A program made the position numbers and the translations under genes. DNA of 64,000 nt from positions 644,434-708,433 of the forward strand of contig NW_020312007.1 in NCBI RefSeq assembly GCF_003144115.1, given 5' to 3'. Source of the DNA: Tilletiopsis washingtonensis. Lineage: Eukaryota > Basidiomycota > Exobasidiomycetes > Entylomatales. Under the pieces are notes generated by a model. It made no database searches and had not been told where the DNA came from. It saw only the letters and a list, made by a program, of their open reading frames with translations. Shown here one piece after another: positions 55,711-64,000 of the stretch. Numbering within the stretch: position 1 is the first letter of the stretch; each line of letters begins with the position of its first letter.

Positions 55711-58690
55711 TTACCGCTCAGCACCCGCGTCTTGCCAGCTGCCGCTGCCGCCGCTGCCGCTGCCCTCCGCATCGGGCGCGCTGGGGTCGGACAGCAGGTC
55801 CGCTGTCTTTTCGTTGCCTTCCTGCGCGCTGGCAAGCGCCTCCGCCGTGGCGGGCGTCGGCTGCTCGTCGCCGATGGTGAAGCGCTCGTCTGCGTCGTCC
55901 GGCTCGTCGCGGTACCCCTGCGGGTTTGCGCCGCGGCGCACGAGCTTGTCCTCCTCGCCCTCGTCCTCTTCGTCGGTCGCCTCGCCAAAAGCATCGTAGA
56001 GCTCCTTTGCGCGGCGTCCGCCGCGGCCGCCACCGCGCGTTCCAGAGCCGGCGCGTCCGGGCAGCGCAGACATGGCCAGGTCGTCGTCCTCTCCCGGCAC
56101 GAACTCGTACGCGGCGGCATCGCCAATGCGGCGGGCGCGAGCGCGGCGCCGCCGCAGCAGGAAGAAAGTGCCGAGCGACGCCGCGAAGATGATGACGATG
56201 CCCGTCGCGACGAAGAGCCACGTCGAGCTCTTGAGGCCGGAGATATAGCCCGTGTCCGCCTCGGGCGTCGGAGTCTGCGGGGAAGCAAGCAGCACAGGTC
56301 AGCACAGGGCGGTAGGCACGTGTCCGCTGCCAGACGCACAAGAGTAGGGCGGCTGTGGGTAAAGTCGGCGCTCGTCTCTCCCGGCTTGCTGCCGTGGTCC
56401 TCCGGAAGATGGTCGGTGGGCTTGGGGCGCTGGCTCGACACGAGCTCCGGCTGGTACACCGTCGTGGTGCTCGGCGCGGCAGGCAGAGTCTCGTGGTACT
56501 CGACGGAGTCTTCCGGGAAGTTCCAGACCTTGGCCTTGGACGCGTCCATCGTCTCGCCCCACAGCGTCATCGACCACGCCCAGAAGTTGCCCGTCTGCTT
56601 GGGGTTCGCGCGGTCGAAGACCTCCATCGTCCAGGTGCCGACGGGGTCCTCGCCCCAGTGTTTCAGCGACATGAAGCCCCAGCCGACGAAGCCGGTGCGC
56701 GCGTCGTCGTAGCGGCGCGGGCGCGCCAGTACACTGCGCGTGCCGTGCGGACTCGTGAGCTCGACGTCAACGTCGCCGCGGCGCTCGTGCGTGATCCAGA
56801 CGCGGGCCGTAACGTGCTCGATCGACTCGAGATTCTGCTCCGCGAGCCAGTCCTTCGTCACTGTGAACGTGCTCTTGACGCCCTCGAGGCCGATGAGCGT
56901 GTCGTCGCGCGCAATGCTGATGTTCGGGCTGGCGGCCCATGCCTGCGGCTTGACGAGCACGTGCCGCTTCGCCTCCTCGACGAACTGATATGCGTCGATG
57001 ACGCCGTAGCCGAACTTGTGGTTGTAGTGCCTGCCCGCCTGCGTCTGCTGCCAGTCCTTGTCGTCCGGCGCGACCATGACGGCGGACTTGACGGCGATGT
57101 GCTGCATATCGCGCCACGTGAGGTCCGGCCGCGTGGCCAGCGCCAGCGCCACCACGCCGGCGACCAGCGGCGCGGCAGCACTCGTGCCGCCGTGGTGCGT
57201 CGTGCAGCGGTTCACGCCGTTCCAGGCGACGTCGGTCGTGTGGATGTGGTCGCCCGAGCCGCTGCTCCAGCCGCTGGCGATGTTGGCTGCGCACATCTCC
57301 GAGTAGTACGGGTGCAGGCCCTCGCGATCGACGGCCGCAATCGTCATGCTGTAGATGGAGTTCGTGTAGCCGTCGAAGTTGCACTGGTCGTCCGACGCTC
57401 CGCCGTTGCCGCCGGCGAACACAAAGATGCTGCCCTTGCCGCCGCGCCCGTTCTGGATGCCGTTGAGCATGGCCTTGGCGATCAGGCCCTTGGGCGCGTC
57501 CATGCTGCGTCCGTCGTCCGGCGGACCCCAGGAGCAGCTGTACACGTGGTTCTCCTGGTAGCGGTAGTTGAGCGCCGCGGCCTCGTCTACGTCCGAGATC
57601 GGGCCCGAGAGAATGCGCACGCCGGCCACGTGCGCCTCATACGCCACGCCCACGCCGCACACGTCGTTCTTCACAGCCGCAATCTCGCCGGCGCAGCGCG
57701 TGCCGTGCTGGTCGTCGGAGTGGCGCGGCTCGGGCAGTGCAGTATGCGTGTTGAAGTCGTACGAGCCGGCCTCGAACTGCGCGAGCGGGTAAGTACCTCG
57801 ACGCACGTCCAGCCTCGTGGCAGACTCACGAAGTTGTCCTTGAGGTCCGGGCTCTTGAAGTCCAGCCCGTCGTCGATGAGGCACACGTTGACGCCCTTGC
57901 CTCGCTGGCCCGAGGACCACACGTCCGAGATGTTGAGGTCGTTGGTGCCGATGCGGTCGTTGGCGAGATGCCACTGCTCCGCAAAGATGGGGTCGCGGAT
58001 GTCGTGCGTGCCCATCATCTGTGCCGCCTTGGCCGAGGGAATCGGCGGCGGCCGCGGCAGCGGGTCCGGGTATGGATGCGGCGCCGGGCCCGGCACCGGT
58101 GCGCGCATCTCGGGGTAGAGATGGCGCATCGTCGGCGGGTCGTAGATGATGTCGCGCTTGTGCCGGCGGCGCAGCTCCTGCCGCTCGACGCTGCGGATCG
58201 CCTCGGCGGCGGAGAGGGTGCGCGGCGAGAACGCGGCCGTGCCGGCTGGCGCAAAGCGCGCGTGCGAGAGGCTGTGCCAGCGTTTCATGACAGCATCCTG
58301 GTGCAACGGCACGTCGGCGAAACGCTCCGGCTGGCGCGCCTGCAGAGCGGCTTCATCGTCTGTCGCGCGGACGAGCGGCTTGGGGCTGCGCACGAGCCAG
58401 TGGTCGCGCAGCTCGCCGACGCGCTCGACGAACTCGGCGCCGAGCGCCTCGGCGACATCGCGCGGATCCGTCCATGCCGAGTGCGACGCCCGGATCTCGA
58501 CGGCGTAGTAGTGGTGCGAGTCGTAGCTGCGGCGCGCGGGCAGGTGGTAGGCGGGCGCGGCGCCGACGGCGGCGCGCGCTGCCAGCTGAGCGAGCTCGCG
58601 GCTGTCAGGCTGCGCCGGCGACGCGGCCGCGGCGAGCAGCGGCGCGGCAAGCGCAGCGAGCGCGACGAAGCGCAGCAGGGGCGAGAGCAT
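55711..58690 (-). CDS. KEX2: Kexin, subtilisin-like proprotein convertase
   Basis: Predicted 953 residues; exons 58690-57830, 57776-56340 and 56274-55711. Membrane-bound Ca2+-dependent serine protease of the late Golgi that cleaves secretory precursors after Lys-Arg or Arg-Arg. It has a signal peptide, then a pro-region ending in a self-processing site (RRRHKRD). The catalytic residues are Asp273 (LIDDGLD), His311 (QHGTRCAGE), oxyanion Asn411 (FAGGNGGAS) and Ser486 (GGTSAAAPL). The P domain follows (VTARVWITHERRGDVDVELT to FWAWSMTLWGE), then a Ser/Thr/Pro stalk. A transmembrane segment (about 785-806, STWLFVATGIVIIFAASLGT) and an acidic cytosolic tail of about 140 residues finish the protein. 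All expected parts are present. Confidence 0.96.
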
Positions 58691-59807
58691 GCTGGCGGGC
58701 GCCGGCGGCGAGCGGCCCGGGCGGCGGTGTGGTCGCGTGGGTGGTCTGGGCGTGCAATCGTCGGCGGGGCGGGGCGGGCGCAAGTGTGGGCAGTCCGGGC
58801 GCGTGAGGCAGGTGTGGGACGTGGAAGCCGAGCAAGGGATAGCCGGAGGTCTGCTGCCGGAGGTGCGGGCTTGGTGGTGTGAGGAAGAGGAAGAAGAAGT
58901 GAGAGTGGGCGATGCGGCGTGTCTTGTGCTGCGCCGCCCTACCTCGCTTGCCTGCCACGCGCGCCAGCAGGTGCTGCACGCGCGCGCGCCTCTCGCTCTG
59001 CGCACAGACGCGCGCGCATCCCGGCGGCGTGCCCGATGATGGCGACACGCCTCCTCGCAGCAGCCTCTCAGCGTCAGACGTCGGCGAGGCACGCACCGAG
59101 CAGCTGCTCCTCCGACGAGCACCCCTCGCTGCTCCCTGCACGTGCGCCGCGCCTCCCTTATTCCAGCTCGCCGGCGGCGGCGTGCGGTGGGCGCAGCGCA
59201 CTTTAGCGCATGGCGCCGGAGCCGCCGCTGCGCCGCGCACGCGGTGTTGCACCGCATCTCGCCGCCTGCTGCTGCGCCGCGCCTGCCGCCCGCGAAGCTC
59301 TTCAGCTTAGGAGGCAAGCCTCTCTGTGCACCTCCTTTCGTCGGCAGGGCCAACGTGCCGAGAGATAGGCCACGTTCAGAGAGAGATACGCGCTCCCCTG
59401 AGATCAGGCGGGTGGAGCCTGTTTCCGACTGCTCGGAGCCGAGAGATCGGCTCGTCCAGACGAAAAGAACGGAGCCGGGAGTCGGGCGAGAGCGGAAGCA
59501 TGACTCGGCTGGCGTTGCGGCCGCTCGCCGCTTCTCTGCCTGGCAGCCGCTTCCCAACGGGCGGAAGAGGGCGTGGAGAGGAGCAGCTGTGTTCCGAGTG
59601 AATACTGCGCTGTACTGCTCGCGCATCGTTGGATGTCGGCGGCAAGGAGGGCGAGCGAGCGATCTGCGGCGGTGAGATAAGATCAAGCGGCCGGCGGCCG
59701 GCGCGCCGCGGCGGCGGGCGAAATTCGCGAAGGACGGCGTCGGGCTGGGACGGCGCGGACGTCCCGCACCACCACCACCCCCGCGCCCCTCGCTACACTA
59801 TTCTAGC
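58691..59807. other. divergent intergenic region KEX2 / ARG4
   Basis: About 1.1 kb between the starts. TGACTC at 59501-59506 resembles the core of a Gcn4/CPC1 site about 300 bp upstream of ARG4. A GC-rich CGGCGCGCCG palindrome occurs near 59699. No supported gene. Confidence 0.5.
59501..59506 (+). promoter_or_regulatory. possible Gcn4/CPC1-like element upstream of ARG4
   Basis: TGACTC matches six of seven bases of the fungal amino-acid-control site TGACTCA. Arginine genes are classical targets of this regulator. A single 6-mer is weak evidence. Confidence 0.3.
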
Positions 59808-61523
<1,716 letters not shown>

Positions 61524-61598
61524 ACGTCGCAGCCAATGCACAAAGTGAAATCTGGACCCAGCGACGCCGGGCCGGCGGAGTGCGCACACACAGCTCTC

Positions 61599-62690
61599 TC
61601 ATTTCTTGCCGTACGCACGGCCGAAGCCGCCGTTCTGCCGGAGTGTGCTGCCCAGTGCGCCGCCCATCTTCCTGCGGTGCTGCCAGTCGTCGTGCTTGAC
61701 GTTGTTCGCCAGCAGCCGGTCCTTGCGGTGTCCGATCTCGACCGGCACGACATCCTCAGACGCCTTCTTGAGGCGGCACGGCCGCGAGCCAATGTACTTG
61801 CCTGGAGCACAGCGGGTCAGCGATGCTGTGATGGCCCGGCGCAGCGCGCGGCAGCGCGCTTGAGCCGCCTGGCACAGGATCAGGCTCTCGCCTGCATCGC
61901 TGAGAGCGAAGAGGGCGCCTCCACACGAGCAACGCTCTGCTGCGAGCGACTCACCATCCATCTCCTTCCACGCCTTTAGGAAGTCCTCAGGATCGCCAAA
62001 AGCGACGAAGCCGTAGCCGCGCGACTTGGCGTCTGTCTTCTTGCGCACCACGCGCGCCTTGGAGAAGGACGGGTACTTCTGGAACGCCGCGGTCAGGACA
62101 GCGTCTGAGACGTCGTTGCCCAGATCGCCTACGAAGAGGCGCTTGTGCGCTGGGTGCAGGCATGGCCGTCAGCCGTGAAGCACATGCCCAGCTGCGTGCC
62201 CGCAGTATATTCGGTGCTGCGGCCGGCTTGCACTCACTGGGGTTCCACTCGAGCAGCGTCTGGTCCTCATACAGCTTGCCGACGGCCTTGCGCAGCACCG
62301 TTGTGCGCTTCTCGCCGCGCTTCAGGTTGCCGGCGAGGGCATTGCCCTCGGCATCCTTGGGTCCGAGCTGCTTCTTGGCCTTATTGGCGGCCGCCGTGGC
62401 GGCGCTGATCGGTGCGCCGCCTGTGCCGCCACCTGGCGCACCAGGCGCGCTGCCATACGCCGAGGCCTGCGCCGAGGCCTGCGCGGCAAAGTCGGGGTCG
62501 TACGTCGGCTGCGCGACGGGCGGGTGCGCAGCGTAGTAGGCGTCGTAGTCAAAGGCCCAGCCGTTCGAGTGTGGGTCCCAGTAGCTGTGGCGCGGGCGTC
62601 AGTGGCACGGACGGAGCTGCGCAGCAGTGCGACGCACTAGAAGGGCGCGTACGGGTCGGCGCTGGCGCTCGACGGGCCAGCAGCAGACAT
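61599..62690 (-). CDS. RBM42: RBM42-like RRM RNA-binding protein
   Basis: Predicted 265 residues from four exons: 62690-62638, 62584-62238, 62149-61955 and 61801-61599. It has one RNA recognition motif (about residues 134-212) with RNP2 LFVGDL and RNP1 RGYGFVAF, followed by GKYIGSRPCRLKKA. These features and the linker TLLEWNPTHKRLFVGDLGND match RBM42, a protein linked to RNA handling and splicing in other eukaryotes. The N-terminal part is Tyr/Ala-rich (YYAAHPPVAQPTYDPDF). The first exon is 53 nt and splits a Tyr codon. The C-terminus is basic (HDDWQHRRKMGGALGSTLRQ). Confidence 0.9.
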
Positions 62691-63051
62691 GCTGGCAGTG
62701 GCGCGTGCCGGATTGGCCGGGCGTGTGGGGACGGCGGGCAGAGACGAAGCTATGTAGCGATGTGCGCGCGAATGCGGTGCGAGGGCGCGGGAGGGCAGGC
62801 AGGGACAGGCGGTGGTGGTGGAAGGAGAAGAAGCGGCGGCTGGCCGCTGCGCGCAGGCCCAGCCGCTGTGGCGCGCCGTGCGGCAGCAGGTGGCCCTCTC
62901 CCTTGGCGCGCCGCGCGCCTTGCCCCTCTCCACTTCGAGCTGACACCTCGTGGCGCGTGCCTCCTGCCTTCCGCACACCAGCAAGCATCGCCGCACGCGG
63001 CGTCAGAACCATTCTGCAGCCTGCTGCTTTGCACGTACCGCTGCCGGCGCC
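62691..63051. other. divergent intergenic region RBM42 / uridine phosphorylase-like gene
   Basis: 361 bp between divergent starts; GC-rich, no motif recognised. Confidence 0.6.
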
Positions 63052-64000
63052 ATGAAGGAGACGCTGCTCGACGCCAACTTCCCCCGCGACGCCGAGGGCC
63101 GCACATACCATGTGCGTCAGGGACGACCGGGCGCGCCTAGAGCGAGGCATGCCCCGAGCATGGCATGCCGCTCCGCCAGCGCTGATGCTCGCCCACCCTG
63201 CTGCAGGTCGGCACCAAGCCAGGCGAGATGGCCAACCGCATCGTGCGTTGGAGAGTCCGGACATTGTGCCTCATGCCCGCTCACCGCCTGCCCCATGCAG
63301 ATCACCGTCGGCGACCACGCCCGCGCTCGTCGCATCGCTGCGCACTTCGACGGTGGCGCCCCGCTGTGGCAGCGCGAGTCGGGCCGCAAGTTTGTGAGCG
63401 CCGCGACGGCCGTCTGGGACCTCGCGCATGCCGGCTCACGCTCCACAAGCTCACGCTCACAGGCACGTACCGTGGCACACCGCTGACGGTCATCTCCATC
63501 GGCATGGGCTTCAGCGTCAGTCGCAGCAGGGCCGCGCTCGTTCTTGCAACAGCTCAATGATGCCTCGCACCCAGCTTGTCGACTTCTTTGTGCGCGAGAC
63601 GCGGGCGGTCGTGCATGGCGAGCTCATCATCGTGCGCCTCGGCTCCGTGAGTGAGGACCCGCCCCATGGGCCACTCCAGGTGCTGACTGCCGCGCTCTCG
63701 GCAACGCACAAGTGTGGCTCGCTCGCAGCCGAGGCGCCCATCGGATCTGTCGTGGTGCCCAAGACCAGCGTGGGCATCACGCGGAACTATGACGCCTTCC
63801 ACTCGGATGCAGCAGCCGACGAGGAGCCTTACCACATTACGCGGCCCGTGAGCGTGACGGGAGTAGAGCGCCTGGTCTGCCGACTGACAGCACTACTGCC
63901 AGCTCGACTGCGACGCAGACGTGCACGACGCGCTGCTCGCTGCTCTGCAGAGCTCGCGCCCAGCAGCCACCGGAGCGCTGTTCGGAGGAGAACAGCCGAG
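63052..64000 (+). CDS. Uridine phosphorylase-like nucleoside phosphorylase, 3' truncated by window edge
   Basis: Partial gene for a nucleoside phosphorylase that would cleave uridine with phosphate in pyrimidine salvage. Exons as I read them: 63052-63111, 63207-63242, 63301-63393, 63450-63515, 63553-63646, 63713-63847 and 63903 to the edge. Family segments are TYHVGTKPGEMANRIITVGD, RARRIAAHF, TVISIGMG, DFFVRETRAVVHGELIIVRL, then CGSLAAEAPIGSVVVPKTSV and GITRNYDAF. Two introns end in CACAAG rather than CAG. The junction between 63515 and 63553 does not keep the frame with GT-AG rules. A non-canonical intron or a base error are both possible. Confidence 0.8.

Overview
The window reads as nuclear DNA of a GC-rich fungus, most likely a basidiomycete (a smut-lineage or Exobasidiomycetes-like yeast is my best guess; the phylum is inferred from gene content, the lower rank is a guess). 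The genes are eukaryotic and broken by short introns, mostly 50-70 nt, with strong GTGAGT or GTGCGT donors and CAG acceptors. Coding sequence is dense, third positions are strongly G/C, and there are no operons, Shine-Dalgarno sites, CRISPR arrays, phage or recognisable transposons. I reconstructed 24 protein genes by joining exons. For all 22 complete genes the exon lengths sum to a multiple of three.

Layout, left to right: a C2H2/fungal_trans transcription factor cut by the left edge; SRP receptor beta; RNA polymerase I largest subunit (minus); the OTU1 deubiquitinase (minus); the peroxisomal RING protein PEX10; a roughly 1.9 kb gene-free stretch; a secreted six-hairpin glycosidase; TRM61 tRNA m1A58 methyltransferase (minus); a CtIP/Sae2 DNA-repair protein; a TcdA/TCD1-type tRNA t6A dehydratase (minus); NTF2; a TauD-type dioxygenase; a secreted alpha/beta-hydrolase (minus); an MSC2/ZnT5-type zinc transporter; SCAP, the sterol sensor of the SREBP pathway (minus); the ER SNARE USE1; an F-box protein; an NAD(P)-dependent short-chain-type reductase (minus); an orphan protein; a PX/PXB/DUF3818 lipid-binding protein (minus); a NIP30/FAM192A protein; kexin KEX2 (minus); argininosuccinate lyase ARG4; an RBM42-like RNA-binding protein (minus); and a uridine-phosphorylase-like gene cut by the right edge.

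The genes are mostly housekeeping and do not form one pathway. Loose themes are ER and secretory functions (SRP receptor beta, SCAP, USE1, zinc transport, KEX2), RNA and ribosome biology (RPA190, TRM61, TCD, RBM42) and nuclear transport or repair (NTF2, CtIP). Neighbours are often divergent pairs sharing 0.3-1.6 kb of upstream DNA, or convergent pairs whose stop codons lie 75-700 bp apart.

I see no convincing undescribed multi-gene system. The points most worth a second look are a perfect 20-bp palindrome upstream of RPA190, an 18-bp inverted repeat between two convergent genes, an Asp in place of a zinc-binding Cys in the PEX10 RING, a conserved COPII-type sorting motif in SCAP, and a junction in the uridine phosphorylase gene that no GT-AG intron explains.
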